Shown in pieces: positions 23,748 to 32,102 of a stretch of DNA of 36,082 bases; position 1 is the first letter of the stretch; each line of letters starts with the position of its first letter. Origin of the DNA: Acutalibacter sp. (lineage in GTDB: Bacteria; Bacillota; Clostridia; Oscillospirales; Acutalibacteraceae); contig JAFLRP010000157.1 in assembly GCA_022511515.1 (NCBI GenBank), forward strand, positions 1-36,082, given 5' to 3'. The translations under genes were made by a program, and so were the position numbers. Below the pieces are notes generated by a model, which saw only the letters and a list, made by a program, of their open reading frames with translations, had not been told where the DNA came from and searched no databases.

Positions 23748-23768
23748 GCTTTCGCTGTCAGCGAAAGC
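23748..23768. promoter_or_regulatory. Perfect inverted repeat in the GH5 leader
   Basis: GCTTTCGCT (23748-23756) and AGCGAAAGC (23760-23768) around a three-base centre, about 50 bases before the GH5 start. There is no T tract on either strand, so it is more likely an operator or RNA stem than a terminator. Confidence 0.45.
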
Positions 23769-23800
23769 CTCCTTTCTACGGAAATTGCACCTTTCCTTCA

Positions 23801-25006
23801 TCAGAACAAATCCAGTATATGGCAAGGTTTTTTATAAAAGACTTTTTCAAAAGGCGCTTCCGGGCGGTTTACCTGCACCCCGGGCATCCACGGGATTTCT
23901 GACCCGCTGCGCACGCCGCAGAGCAGAGTGGAAAAATCTCCGATCGGGAGAGAGATATCCGGCTCGCCGGTTACACGGCTGACGGTGTTTTCTCTGCCGG
24001 GAGCAAACTCCAAGCGGAAATTTCCGCAGTTTTCCGGTAGGAGGGGGTCAGTCACTCGGATCGTGAGAGAACCCTCGCCTCGGCAGCGGCAAAGCCGAAG
24101 TGCTTTCTCCGCATTGACCACCCGCAGCATGCCGTTCAGGTACAGCTTGCAGTCCATGGAAGCACCCTCGGGGAACAGGGACAAAATGTTGATGTAGGAA
24201 GGCGTGGCAAAGCGGATAAAATCGAAATTGGCAAGAAAAGCCGTGCGGACGAAATGCAGCAGGCCCTGCAGCGCCCGGGCGTCCCGGAACAGCAGGCCGT
24301 TTCGTACGGGGAAATCCGTGCGGCAGTTCAGCACGTCGCTGTCCCGCCCGCCGATGAGAAATCCGCCGGGCATGCCCTGCTCGTCCTCCCAGACGAAGAT
24401 GTAGCGCTTCTGTTCCAGCAGATTGTATTTTTCCAATGCCGCATCGTAAGTTTCCCGCACTACGGAGAGATTGCAGTCGCCGTAGACCGCCCGGTACACG
24501 TCGAGCAGCGGAGAAGTGTCGTCCCCGGGGAACAGCTCATAGACCCGCCCGCCCACGTCAGGCATATTCAGGTCCCGCAGGGGCAGGGTCCAGAGGTGGC
24601 AGGGCTGGCCGTTTTCAAAGCCGAATTGCCGATAGAAGGCGGTGCTGAAAGGATACAGCGCGGCAAGCAGAAATCCGCTGTCGTACAGGTCCCGAAATGA
24701 CGATTGCATACAGGCACGAACGGCTCCGCCCCGGCGATAAGCCGGCAAAGTGGCCACGCCACCGACGCCGCCCATTTTCACGGTGTGCCCGTCAAAGCGG
24801 ACGTCATATTTATTCATGATAAAGCTGGCAACGGGAGCGCTTTCTCCCTCCCGAAAGGCAGCCCAACAGTCGGCCCGGGGGTCATCTTTGGCTTCCTCGG
24901 CGGCACTGCGCTCTTTTTCCAGATCGAAGCTGCTCTCAAAGGCGACGGCCATGTGCAGCCCGGAGTAATACCGCTCCTCAGGTTTCAATTTTCTGGCAGT
25001 GAACAT
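23801..25006 (-). CDS. Eis-like GNAT acetyltransferase with SCP2-type C-terminal domain
   Basis: A 401-residue cytoplasmic protein of the Eis (enhanced intracellular survival) type: two GNAT-fold halves followed by a sterol-carrier-like domain. The first GNAT half carries GGVGGVATLPAYRRGGAVRACM (~70-91), the acetyl-CoA loop, then LYPFSTAFYRQFGFE (~110-124). The later half has GGFLIGGR (~205), and the C-terminal region (EGSLTIRVTDPLLPENCGNFRLE) is the SCP2-like part. Family members N-acetylate amines, including aminoglycosides in mycobacteria; the substrate here is unknown. I place the start at 25006, where GGTGAGGAG lies upstream on the minus strand, not at the earlier ATG 25072. It runs toward the GH5 gene, 99 bases away. 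Confidence 0.85.
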   Translation of the reverse strand: MFTARKLKPEERYYSGLHMAVAFESSFDLEKERSAAEEAKDDPRADCWAAFREGESAPVASFIMNKYDVRFDGHTVKMGGVGGVATLPAYRRGGAVRACMQSSFRDLYDSGFLLAALYPFSTAFYRQFGFENGQPCHLWTLPLRDLNMPDVGGRVYELFPGDDTSPLLDVYRAVYGDCNLSVVRETYDAALEKYNLLEQKRYIFVWEDEQGMPGGFLIGGRDSDVLNCRTDFPVRNGLLFRDARALQGLLHFVRTAFLANFDFIRFATPSYINILSLFPEGASMDCKLYLNGMLRVVNAEKALRLCRCRGEGSLTIRVTDPLLPENCGNFRLEFAPGRENTVSRVTGEPDISLPIGDFSTLLCGVRSGSEIPWMPGVQVNRPEAPFEKVFYKKPCHILDLF

Positions 25007-25074
25007 AGTATTTGAAATCTCCTCACCTTTTCTTGGTGATTCTATTCTAGCATAGCGAGAGGAAAAGGACAATC

Positions 25075-25106
25075 AAAAAATCCCTCCGCCGGCAGCGGAG
25101 GGATTT
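25075..25106 (-). terminator. Terminator of ychF
   Basis: On the minus strand a perfect 9-bp stem (25095-25103 with 25081-25089) is followed by six U residues (25075-25080), 20 bases beyond the ychF stop. Confidence 0.88.
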
Positions 25107-25125
25107 CAGCATATCCAAATAAAAC

Positions 25126-26220
25126 TTAAACATTAAAGCGGAACAGGACGATATCGCCGTCCTGCATGACATACTCCTTGCCCTCAGAACGGACCAGACC
25201 CTTTTCCTTGGCGGCGGTCATGGAGCCGCATTCCATCAGCTCATCAAAGCCGATGACCTCCGCTCGAATGAATCCCCGCTCGAAATCGGTGTGGATCTTT
25301 CCGGCGGCCTGGGGCGCTTTCGTGCCTTTCTTAATCGTCCATGCCCGGACTTCCGGCTTGCCCGCCGTCAGGTAGGACATGAGTCCCAGCAGAGAATAGC
25401 AGGCGGTGATGAGCCGGTCCAGACCGGATTCCGTCAGCCCCATGTCAGAAAGGAACAACTCTTTCTCCTCCGGGTCAAGGGAGGAAATTTCCGCTTCGAT
25501 CTCCGCACAGATGGGCAGCACGGCGGCGTGTTCTTTTTCGGCAAATTCCCGCACGGTTTTGAGGAAAGGATTCGTATCAATGCCGTTTTTGAAATCCTCC
25601 TCGCTCATGTTGGCGGCGAAGATGATGGGCTTGTTGGTCAAAAGGGAAACAAAGGACAAAAGCTCCGCCTCCTCCTCGCTGCACTCCACGCTCCGGGCGG
25701 ATTTTCCCGCTTCCAGCGCAGCCTGTACCCGCTCGAAAAATTCCAGCTCGGCCTGATATTTCTTGTCGGCCTTCAGCATTTTTTTGGTCTTGTCGATGCG
25801 GCGCTCCAAAATCTCCATGTCGGAGAGGATCAGCTCCAAATCGATGGTCTCGATGTCCCGGGCGGGGTCGATGCTGCCCTCCACGTGGACGATGCCATCG
25901 TTTTCAAAGCAGCGCACCACGTGGACGATGGCGTCCACCTCCCGGATATTGGACAGGAATTTATTGCCCAGCCCCTCGCCCTTGGACGCGCCTTTCACCA
26001 GTCCGGCGATGTCCACGAATTCGATGGTGGCGGGGGTGAATTTCTCCGGCTCGTACATCTCACGCAGCTTGTCTAGACGCTTGTCCGGCACGGCCACTAC
26101 GCCCACATTGGGCTCGATGGTGCAGAAGGGATAATTGGCCGACTGCGCCCCGGCGTTGGTGATGGCGTTAAATAAAGTGCTCTTGCCCACATTGGGCAGC
26201 CCCACGATTCCTAGTTTCAT
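25126..26220 (-). CDS. ychF: YchF/Ola1-type ATPase
   Basis: A 364-residue universally conserved Obg-family P-loop protein that binds the ribosome and is linked to redox and stress control. The G1 motif GLPNVGKST (residues 6-14), the G3 motif DIAGLVKGAS (~70-79) and the modified G4 motif NMSE (in place of NKxD, the feature that makes YchF prefer ATP) are present, followed by the TGS-like C-terminal domain (TIKKGTKAPQAAGKIHTDFERGFIRAEV). Length is typical. AAAGGAGAA precedes the ATG. A good promoter lies 100 bases upstream. Confidence 0.97.
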   Translation of the reverse strand: MKLGIVGLPNVGKSTLFNAITNAGAQSANYPFCTIEPNVGVVAVPDKRLDKLREMYEPEKFTPATIEFVDIAGLVKGASKGEGLGNKFLSNIREVDAIVHVVRCFENDGIVHVEGSIDPARDIETIDLELILSDMEILERRIDKTKKMLKADKKYQAELEFFERVQAALEAGKSARSVECSEEEAELLSFVSLLTNKPIIFAANMSEEDFKNGIDTNPFLKTVREFAEKEHAAVLPICAEIEAEISSLDPEEKELFLSDMGLTESGLDRLITACYSLLGLMSYLTAGKPEVRAWTIKKGTKAPQAAGKIHTDFERGFIRAEVIGFDELMECGSMTAAKEKGLVRSEGKEYVMQDGDIVLFRFNV

Positions 26221-26317
26221 ATTGTATCAATTCTCCTTTGTTTTCAAGGGTTTTCAGACTGTAAAAATGGCTTCCGCCACATTTCCGCCACAATTTGCGC
26301 GGCGTTACCTTTGTTGT

Positions 26318-26346
26318 ATTATAGCTGTTTTGCGGTGGGTTTGCAA
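26318..26346 (-). promoter_or_regulatory. ychF promoter
   Basis: On the minus strand TTGCAA (26341-26346), 17-base spacer, perfect TATAAT (26318-26323). The roughly 90-base leader contains CCGCCACA twice (26276-26290 region). Confidence 0.85.
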
Positions 26347-26369
26347 GAACTCTTGAAAGCGGGGTTTGG

Positions 26370-26603
26370 CTATGGCTTTTTCAACAGACGCGGGGCGGGA
26401 TTCTTTTTCGGGGTATGCTCCAACAGATAATCCACGCTCACGCCGTACAAGTCTGCCAATTTGATGAGAAAATCAATAGGGATCGTGCGAGTGCCCTTTT
26501 CATAGCGGCGGTATACCTCCCGCATACAACCCAAATAGTCCGCAATATCTTGTTGTGTCAAATCATAATCGTTCCGTAAGTCTTCCAGCCGCCGAAAATA
26601 CAT
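26370..26603 (-). CDS. XRE-family helix-turn-helix regulator
   Basis: A 77-residue DNA-binding protein. The helix-turn-helix (about residues 10-62: LRNDYDLTQQDIADYLGCMREVYRRYEKG...FLIKLADLYGVSVDYLL) is complete; nothing else is attached except a basic tail. It lies divergent from the acyl-CoA ligase gene and shares with it an intergenic region holding two palindromic operator-like sites, so autoregulation and control of the ligase are likely. It belongs to the same low-GC segment in part. Confidence 0.93.
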   Translation of the reverse strand: MYFRRLEDLRNDYDLTQQDIADYLGCMREVYRRYEKGTRTIPIDFLIKLADLYGVSVDYLLEHTPKKNPAPRLLKKP

Positions 26604-26618
26604 ACTCCCACCGTCCTC

Positions 26619-26647
26619 TTGACAATGCTACCATTCGGTGGTAATAT
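26619..26647 (+). promoter_or_regulatory. Promoter of the acyl-CoA ligase gene
   Basis: Perfect TTGACA (26619-26624), 17-base spacer and TAATAT (26642-26647). The first operator-like repeat fills the spacer, a classic position for repression. Confidence 0.85.
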
Positions 26648-26677
26648 GGTGCGTATAATGCTACCGTTTAGTAGCAT
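26625..26677. promoter_or_regulatory. Two operator-like repeats between XRE regulator and ligase
   Basis: Two copies of ATGCTACC(A/G)TT(C/T)(G/A)GT-GTA/AGCA, at 26625-26643 and 26658-26677, are 33 bases apart. Each is an imperfect palindrome of the type TGCTACC...GGTGGTA. The spacing (about three helical turns) fits dimers bound on one face of the DNA. They lie inside the promoter spacer and just after the -10 box. Confidence 0.7.
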
Positions 26678-26728
26678 TTTCAAGGGAATTTGACTTAGTA
26701 CAAGCAGTTTTTGTAAGGAGGTCCATCA

Positions 26729-28528
26729 ATGGCAACAGGATATCCGTCCATCGACAAGCCGTGGATGAAATATTATGATACAACATTTGATGAAAGAAAC
26801 TTACCCAAACAGACAATCTATGAATTGGCTTATTCCAGAAACAAAGATAATCTGTCCAATATTGCTATCGATGTTCGGATGAGCGGGAATGACTTTAACA
26901 AGGGCATTACAATTACATACAAAGAGCTTTTTGCAAGGATTGAAAAATGCGCCAAAGCCGCAAGCGTGCTTGGAATAGGGAAAGACGAAATTGTTCCCAT
27001 AATATTGCCTAATGTACCAGAAGCGAGGATATTTATTTACGCCAATAGTATTTTAGGGGCAACTTCGTATCCTATTTCTCCATTTCTTCCGGAAAAGCAG
27101 CTGGAATTGATCATTAACGAAAACAATATTAGGCACGTCGTTTTGTTTGAAGCCTTTTATGACAAATATAAAAGCGTGTTGGCTAACACGAATTTAGAAC
27201 ACATGATTCTGTTAGATGGAACGGAATCCATGCCCCAAATGTTTAAAATGATTAAGGGTATAAAAGATAGTATCAGTGGGGCTGCAAAGCATTCACTAGA
27301 AATTGTAAATAAGGTATTGTACTGGGATAGGTTCATGGAATTAAGCAAGCAATGTCGAGATATTAAGCCGGTGAGCTATTCAGAAAAACATATTGCCGCC
27401 ATTATTGGGACCAGTGGAACAACTGGCACGTCCAAAGGAGTGTGCCTATCGGACGATAATATCAATGCAACTGCATGTGCATATATAGAGGGGAAATGTT
27501 TCGGCGGTTCATTTCTTGATGCGTTGATTCCGTCCATAGGATATGGAATATCTGTGCTTCACCATCAAACTGTAGCAGGTGCAAAGGTATACTTAATTCC
27601 AGAACTGGTGACAGATCGGATTGCAGAAGTTGTATGCAAAACCAAGCCCGATAATTTCCCCGGAGGTCCGGTTCATTATATCAATTTGGCAAGAAGTAAA
27701 GAGTTTGCTGAGGGAACATTGCCTAAGGTCAAAAATATGATATCCGGCGGTGCGTCTTTACCCAAAGAGATTGAGGAAAAACTAAACGGTGTTTCGGTTG
27801 GTTACGAGGAAGAAGGTATCAATGACAATATTTTTGTAAGGCAGGGCTTTGGCTTATCAGAAAATGTTGCAACGGGAACCTACTCCAAAAGAGGAGCGTA
27901 TAAATTTGGAAGTATTGGTATTCCGATACCATATGAAACTATTTCTATTTTTAAGCCCGATACGGACGAAGAACTGACTTATGGTGAAACAGGCGAGATA
28001 TGTATTACGGGACCTATGGTAATGCAGCATTATCTTAACAATCCTACGGAAACCGAGAATGTGATCCATATTCACAAGGATGGAAAACGTTGGATACATA
28101 CAAAAGATATTGGGTATATGGATGAAATCGGTCATCTATTTCATGTAGAACGCATAAAAAATATATTTATGCGAACAGGCTTCAATGTTCATCCTTCCGC
28201 AATTTCCGAATTTATCAATACATTGCCGTATGTTATAAACAGCCATGTGATAGGCTTTGATCATCCTGCCGAGCAATGCGTTCCGATTGCTTTTGTTGTC
28301 GCTGATAAAACCTGCGGTAAAAGGAATGAGGAAATTGAAAACCTCATAAAAGAGGAATGCTATAAAAATCTTGAGGAAACTTCAGTCCCATATGGCTATG
28401 TATTTGTAGATGAATTGCCTGTAAATCTTGGCGGTAAAATAGACGGTCAAGCTATCAAAGAGGCCTCTGAAATTGACCTAATGAAAAGTGATAGCATACC
28501 GAAAAAGGAATTGCACTTCAACCAGTAA
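26729..28528 (+). CDS. AMP-forming acyl-CoA synthetase/ligase family protein
   Basis: A 599-residue adenylate-forming enzyme that activates a carboxylic acid as acyl-AMP and usually transfers it to CoA or a carrier. The P-loop GTSGTTGTSKG lies at about 227-237, the A5-type region FGLSENVATG near ~376, the HTKDIGYMDE...ERIKNIFMRTGFNV hinge block near ~450-487, and the catalytic Lys570 in GGKIDG near the C-terminus, so it looks intact. The substrate is unknown; no neighbouring carrier or thioesterase gene helps. AAGGAGG precedes the ATG. Base composition is much more AT-rich than all neighbouring genes, with many ATA, AAA and TTA codons, pointing to horizontal acquisition together with the XRE gene. 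Confidence 0.9.
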   Translation: MATGYPSIDKPWMKYYDTTFDERNLPKQTIYELAYSRNKDNLSNIAIDVRMSGNDFNKGITITYKELFARIEKCAKAASVLGIGKDEIVPIILPNVPEARIFIYANSILGATSYPISPFLPEKQLELIINENNIRHVVLFEAFYDKYKSVLANTNLEHMILLDGTESMPQMFKMIKGIKDSISGAAKHSLEIVNKVLYWDRFMELSKQCRDIKPVSYSEKHIAAIIGTSGTTGTSKGVCLSDDNINATACAYIEGKCFGGSFLDALIPSIGYGISVLHHQTVAGAKVYLIPELVTDRIAEVVCKTKPDNFPGGPVHYINLARSKEFAEGTLPKVKNMISGGASLPKEIEEKLNGVSVGYEEEGINDNIFVRQGFGLSENVATGTYSKRGAYKFGSIGIPIPYETISIFKPDTDEELTYGETGEICITGPMVMQHYLNNPTETENVIHIHKDGKRWIHTKDIGYMDEIGHLFHVERIKNIFMRTGFNVHPSAISEFINTLPYVINSHVIGFDHPAEQCVPIAFVVADKTCGKRNEEIENLIKEECYKNLEETSVPYGYVFVDELPVNLGGKIDGQAIKEASEIDLMKSDSIPKKELHFNQ

Positions 28529-28537
28529 AAAAGCATA

Positions 28538-28576
28538 CCCCGATGACCTTTTGCAAAGTCATCGGGGCACTTTTTT
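28538..28576. terminator. Bidirectional terminator between ligase and hydrolase genes
   Basis: CCCCGATGAC (28538-28547) pairs perfectly with GTCATCGGGG (28558-28567), T tract at 28571-28576 and A run before the left arm. Confidence 0.9.
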
Positions 28577-28599
28577 ACTTTGTATCGCATCTTAACTTC

Positions 28600-29409
28600 T
28601 CACAACCGATACCTAAAAACCTTATTCAGCCACTCGATGGAAAAATCCAGCCAGCGGGCGTTGTAGGAATCAAGGCTGCCGGTTTCTTCCGTGCAGGCGG
28701 ACATGCCGTGCCAGCCGGTGGGGAACAGGTGGGCTTCATAGGGGATTTTTTCCCGCTGGAGGGCCAGCAGGAATTGCAGCGAATTTTCAATCGGCACGCA
28801 GTCGTCCTCCACCGTGTGCCACAAAAAGGCGGGGCAGATGTCGGGGTTGACGTGGCGGTCCAGGGAGAACCATTCATACCCCGGCGTGCCCGCCTTGCAG
28901 CCGCTGACGGTCTCGATGGACTCCACATGGGCGAACTCATCGGCGGTGATGACGGGATAGCTCAAAATCATGGCGTCGGGGCGGTTCTGGCCGCCCTGAT
29001 TGTCGTAGGTTTTCAAAAATTCCTCGTTGTTCCACAGGGTGCCCAGAGACCCCGCCAAATGCCCCCCGGCGGAGAACCCGCACACGGCAATGCGGGAGGG
29101 ATCAACCCGCCATTCTTTGTGATTCCGAATGGCACAAAAGGTTTCGGAAAGCTCCCGCAAGGGCTGGAAATTTTTGGCGTTTTCCTTGACGGAATAGGTC
29201 AAAATGAACACGTTGTACCCGGCGGCGAAAAAGCGCAGGGCGATGGGCTCGGCTTCCCGCTCGGACACCATTTGATACCCTCCTCCGGGGCAGACGACCA
29301 CGCCGGGGAACTGCTCCCTGCGCACCTCCATTTCCCAAATGGGCGTATGCAGATATCCCGTGACAGATGCGCCGGAATTTTCCAGCGGACGAAAGTTGAT
29401 CAGCTCCAT
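28600..29409 (-). CDS. Alpha/beta hydrolase (acetyl-xylan-esterase/carboxylesterase-like)
   Basis: A 269-residue cytoplasmic hydrolase. The oxyanion-hole segment CPGGGYQMVS (about residues 40-49), the nucleophile elbow GFSAGGHLAG (~110, Ser), a late Asp in HTVEDDCVP (~198) and His in TGWHGMS (~235) form the triad. Family members deacetylate xylan or hydrolyse small esters, but the substrate is not identifiable. No signal peptide is present. The start is ATG 29409, with GGGAGGG six bases upstream on the minus strand; a longer frame to 29514 would run through the promoter. It has its own promoter (29458-29486). Confidence 0.87.
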   Translation of the reverse strand: MELINFRPLENSGASVTGYLHTPIWEMEVRREQFPGVVVCPGGGYQMVSEREAEPIALRFFAAGYNVFILTYSVKENAKNFQPLRELSETFCAIRNHKEWRVDPSRIAVCGFSAGGHLAGSLGTLWNNEEFLKTYDNQGGQNRPDAMILSYPVITADEFAHVESIETVSGCKAGTPGYEWFSLDRHVNPDICPAFLWHTVEDDCVPIENSLQFLLALQREKIPYEAHLFPTGWHGMSACTEETGSLDSYNARWLDFSIEWLNKVFRYRL

Positions 29410-29435
29410 AAAAAGCCCTCCCAAAACGGGACAAA

Positions 29436-29507
29436 CCCTGCCCCGCAGTTTTCTCCCATTATCCCCGCAAAACGCGGGCTTGTCAAGAGAAGAACCGTGG
29501 GGCAGGG
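29436..29507. promoter_or_regulatory. Hydrolase promoter flanked by 13-bp inverted repeat
   Basis: On the minus strand: TTGACA (29481-29486), 17-base spacer, GATAAT (29458-29463). The spacer itself is a perfect palindrome, CCCGC-GTTTT-GCGGG on the minus strand. Outside the promoter, CAAACCCTGCCCC (29432-29444) and GGGGCAGGGCTTG (29499-29511) form an inverted repeat with one mismatch. Only one arm is transcribed from this promoter, which fits binding sites for a regulator better than an RNA stem; read-through from yfcE could fold it as a hairpin. Confidence 0.7.
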
Positions 29508-29541
29508 CTTGCAAAATCCATGATATTTCGATAAACTGGTA

Positions 29542-30090
29542 TCAATCCGACAAGCGGAGGGAATCGAATTCCCCGCCGTCCAGTGTTTTCCACAAAAACG
29601 TGCCGTTTTCCAGCGTCATATAACTCTTCGGCGAGCCCTCTTTCGGCAGGGAGACAGAGCCGGGATTCAAGTACCAGAAACCGGAAGAAAAATCCTTTGC
29701 CGGGATATGGGTATGGCCGTGGAGCAGGATATCTCCCGGTTTCATGGGAGGCGGGGACGAAAGGTTAAAAGAATGTCCGTGGGTGGCGAAGATCAGGCGG
29801 TTTTCCGCTTCCAGCAGGCAGTAATCCGCCAGAACGGGAAATTCCAGTACCATCTGGTCCACCTCGGCTTCGCAATTTCCCCGCACGCAGAAAATCTTCT
29901 CCTTTTCGGCGTTTAAAAGGGCAATCACCCCTTTGGGATCGTAGCCCTCCGGCAGGTCGTTTCTCGGCCCGTGATACAGCAGGTCTCCCAGCAGGAGCAG
30001 TCTGGCGGCTTTTTCTTTTTCAAAGGCTTTCAGCAGGCGCTCACAGCAGGCGGCGTCTCCGTGAATATCCGATGCGATCAACCACTTCAT
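29542..30090 (-). CDS. yfcE: YfcE-type metallophosphodiesterase
   Basis: A 182-residue calcineurin-like phosphoesterase. The metal-binding motifs are all there: SDIHGD (residues 7-12), GDLLYHGPR (~35-43), RGNCE (~70), THGH (~103-106) and HGHTHIPA (~123-130). It cleaves phosphodiesters of small molecules in vitro; the physiological substrate is unknown. The gene starts 15 bases after the amidase stop and is probably co-transcribed with it. No separate promoter is seen. Confidence 0.92.
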   Translation of the reverse strand: MKWLIASDIHGDAACCERLLKAFEKEKAARLLLLGDLLYHGPRNDLPEGYDPKGVIALLNAEKEKIFCVRGNCEAEVDQMVLEFPVLADYCLLEAENRLIFATHGHSFNLSSPPPMKPGDILLHGHTHIPAKDFSSGFWYLNPGSVSLPKEGSPKSYMTLENGTFLWKTLDGGEFDSLRLSD

Positions 30091-30105
30091 ACAATACCTC
30101 TCAAT

Positions 30106-31920
30106 TTACTTTCTGGATATATAGGCATAGATGATCCAGCCGTTCTGGATTCTGACCCAGCGGCCGCTGCCGACAGGGTCCTGCCCCCGTTCCTCATACA
30201 CCGTGACGATGTCGTCCTTTTTCAGGGTGGCCACAGAGCTGTAAGTAAAGCCGGGACCGGAGTACACCGTGACCGTAGGCTGGGTGATGCGGGCTTCGTA
30301 GGAGCCGTCATAATTCACCTTGTTTTCTCCCACCTTTTTCAGGAACGCCTGCCAGGCGGAAAAGCTGTTCACATACGGGGCGGGGCAGACCTTGTGAGAC
30401 ACGTCGTTGTGGCGCACCACGTTTTCCAGGGGAACGCCGTAGCGCATCATCATTTCCCGGACCAGTGCGGCGGTGTTTTCCACGGTTTTTTCCGCAAAGT
30501 ACCAGTCGGAATCGTAGGCGGAAGTGGTATACGTGGAGCGTTTATAGCAGCACATTTCGATGCCGACAGAAGTGGTGTTTCGGCAGGAATCGTGGTAGTA
30601 TACATCAGAGCCGCAGTGCCAGGAGATATCCCTGTCCTGTACGCAGCGCCAGACGCCGGTTTCGTCCACGAAGAAATGAGCGGATGCGCCGCGGTACCGA
30701 TCTTCAAAGGACAGGCATTCTTCGTGGGCAGAGGCTCCGATGTCGGCGGTGTAATGGACGGTGATATAATCGATTTCGCGGAAGCCCCGATTGCCGGTGT
30801 TGTAATTTACCTTTGTCAATTTCTCGTTCATCTGCAGAGGGTGGCTTTCCTGCCCTTTCTCCGGCAGCAGATAATGCTTGCCATCGATGACTTTCCACCC
30901 GGTCTGCAGGACCCCGGTCTCCGGGTCGAAATAGTACGTATAATTCAAAATGTGCTGGAAGCCGGTGAGGGGTTCGCCCTCGGGCTGGTAGGTGATGCCG
31001 CCGTCCTCCAGCGTCACCCATGCAGTGCCGTCGTACCGGTCATCGAAATTCCAGATCTCCCCGCCGGCCGTCTTGGTGTAATCGTGATCTGTGGCGGCCT
31101 CGCTGATGGCGGGATAGGCCCAGTAGGTCCGGGCGACGTCCTCAAATTCCACCGTGCGGTGAATGAGAACGGCGTCAGCGTCCGCCCTGCGTTCCAGCAT
31201 GGCGTTGAGGATCACCACCGCCTCCGCCCGGGAAATGAAATTGTTGGGGCGGAAGGTGCCGTTTTCATAGCCTGCCACCCAGCCGTGGGCCACAGCGGTG
31301 GAAACCGCCCGCTCTGCCCAAGAGGCCTCTCCCATATCGGAAAAGCTCATTTCCCCTTCCAAAAAGGAGCTGAACCGGGAGGCAATGGACACAAATTCCG
31401 CACGGGTGATATTTCGATTGGGCCGGAACGATCCGTCGGGATAACCGCTGATAGCGCCTAAAGACGCCATCGTCCGCACCTGGGTGCTGTACCAGCCGAT
31501 GTCCGGCACGTCGTCAAAACCGGCAGTGATTTCAGGCTTTTCCTTCAAGAGAGAATAGAATAGCTGGGCGGTTTCCGCCCGGGTGATCTTCCCCTCGGGA
31601 CGGAAATTTCCGCCTTTATAGCCGGAAATGTAAGCGTTGTGAATTTCGGTTTCCAGCAGGTCGCCGACCTGTTCGCAAAGATTCGGGAACGGTTTTTCGT
31701 CCTGCTCCGGCTTGCCTTGAGGATCGTCGGCTCCCGGTTGATCGGGAGTTTCGTCCTTTTCCGGTTGTTCCGGTTCTGTTTCTTCCCCGGCGTCCTCCGA
31801 AACAGGAGGCTGGGGAGAGGGATCGGAAGGATCGCCCTCCGCTGCCAAAGCCATGGGGCAGCAGAACAGGAACAGGGTAAGGATCAGCAAACAGGCAGAC
31901 AGGCGCTTTTTCCACATCAT
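30106..31920 (-). CDS. SLH-anchored N-acetylmuramoyl-L-alanine amidase with SH3-like domain
   Basis: A 604-residue exported peptidoglycan hydrolase. Layout: signal peptide (1-27); Glu/Pro/Asp-rich linker (28-78); three SLH domains (about 85-130, 135-187, 190-245) plus a partial fourth (~258-290) that lacks a full repeat; a cell-wall-binding-type repeat around 325-350 (YYFDPETGVLQTGWKVIDGKHYLLPE); the amidase_2 domain (~375-525) with His389 in TVHYTAD and the late RHNDVSHKVCPAPY; and a C-terminal SH3-like domain (~540-604). It cuts the bond between MurNAc and the stem peptide. GGAGG lies upstream of the first ATG. It is the first gene of an operon with yfcE. Confidence 0.93.
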   Translation of the reverse strand: MMWKKRLSACLLILTLFLFCCPMALAAEGDPSDPSPQPPVSEDAGEETEPEQPEKDETPDQPGADDPQGKPEQDEKPFPNLCEQVGDLLETEIHNAYISGYKGGNFRPEGKITRAETAQLFYSLLKEKPEITAGFDDVPDIGWYSTQVRTMASLGAISGYPDGSFRPNRNITRAEFVSIASRFSSFLEGEMSFSDMGEASWAERAVSTAVAHGWVAGYENGTFRPNNFISRAEAVVILNAMLERRADADAVLIHRTVEFEDVARTYWAYPAISEAATDHDYTKTAGGEIWNFDDRYDGTAWVTLEDGGITYQPEGEPLTGFQHILNYTYYFDPETGVLQTGWKVIDGKHYLLPEKGQESHPLQMNEKLTKVNYNTGNRGFREIDYITVHYTADIGASAHEECLSFEDRYRGASAHFFVDETGVWRCVQDRDISWHCGSDVYYHDSCRNTTSVGIEMCCYKRSTYTTSAYDSDWYFAEKTVENTAALVREMMMRYGVPLENVVRHNDVSHKVCPAPYVNSFSAWQAFLKKVGENKVNYDGSYEARITQPTVTVYSGPGFTYSSVATLKKDDIVTVYEERGQDPVGSGRWVRIQNGWIIYAYISRK

Positions 31921-31973
31921 GGGAATTCCTCCAACATGCCCCGGATTTCAAAATGCGGGGCGGGATGAAGTTT

Positions 31974-32002
31974 ATCATAACAGAGAGGACGGGAAAATGC
32001 AA
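31974..32002 (-). promoter_or_regulatory. Promoter of the amidase-yfcE operon
   Basis: On the minus strand: TTGCAT (31997-32002), 17-base spacer, TATGAT (31974-31979). The leader contains a stable hairpin (GCCCC at 31938-31942 with GGGGC at 31957-31961) next to the ribosome site, which may affect translation. Confidence 0.75.
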
Positions 32003-32102
32003 ACCTTGTCAAATATTGTCTTGGCAGGGATTCCCAGTCTTTTCCCGGTTTTGGGATTTTGTAAAATTTTTGTAACGCAGAAAGGACAAGAGAAGGATCA
32101 GA

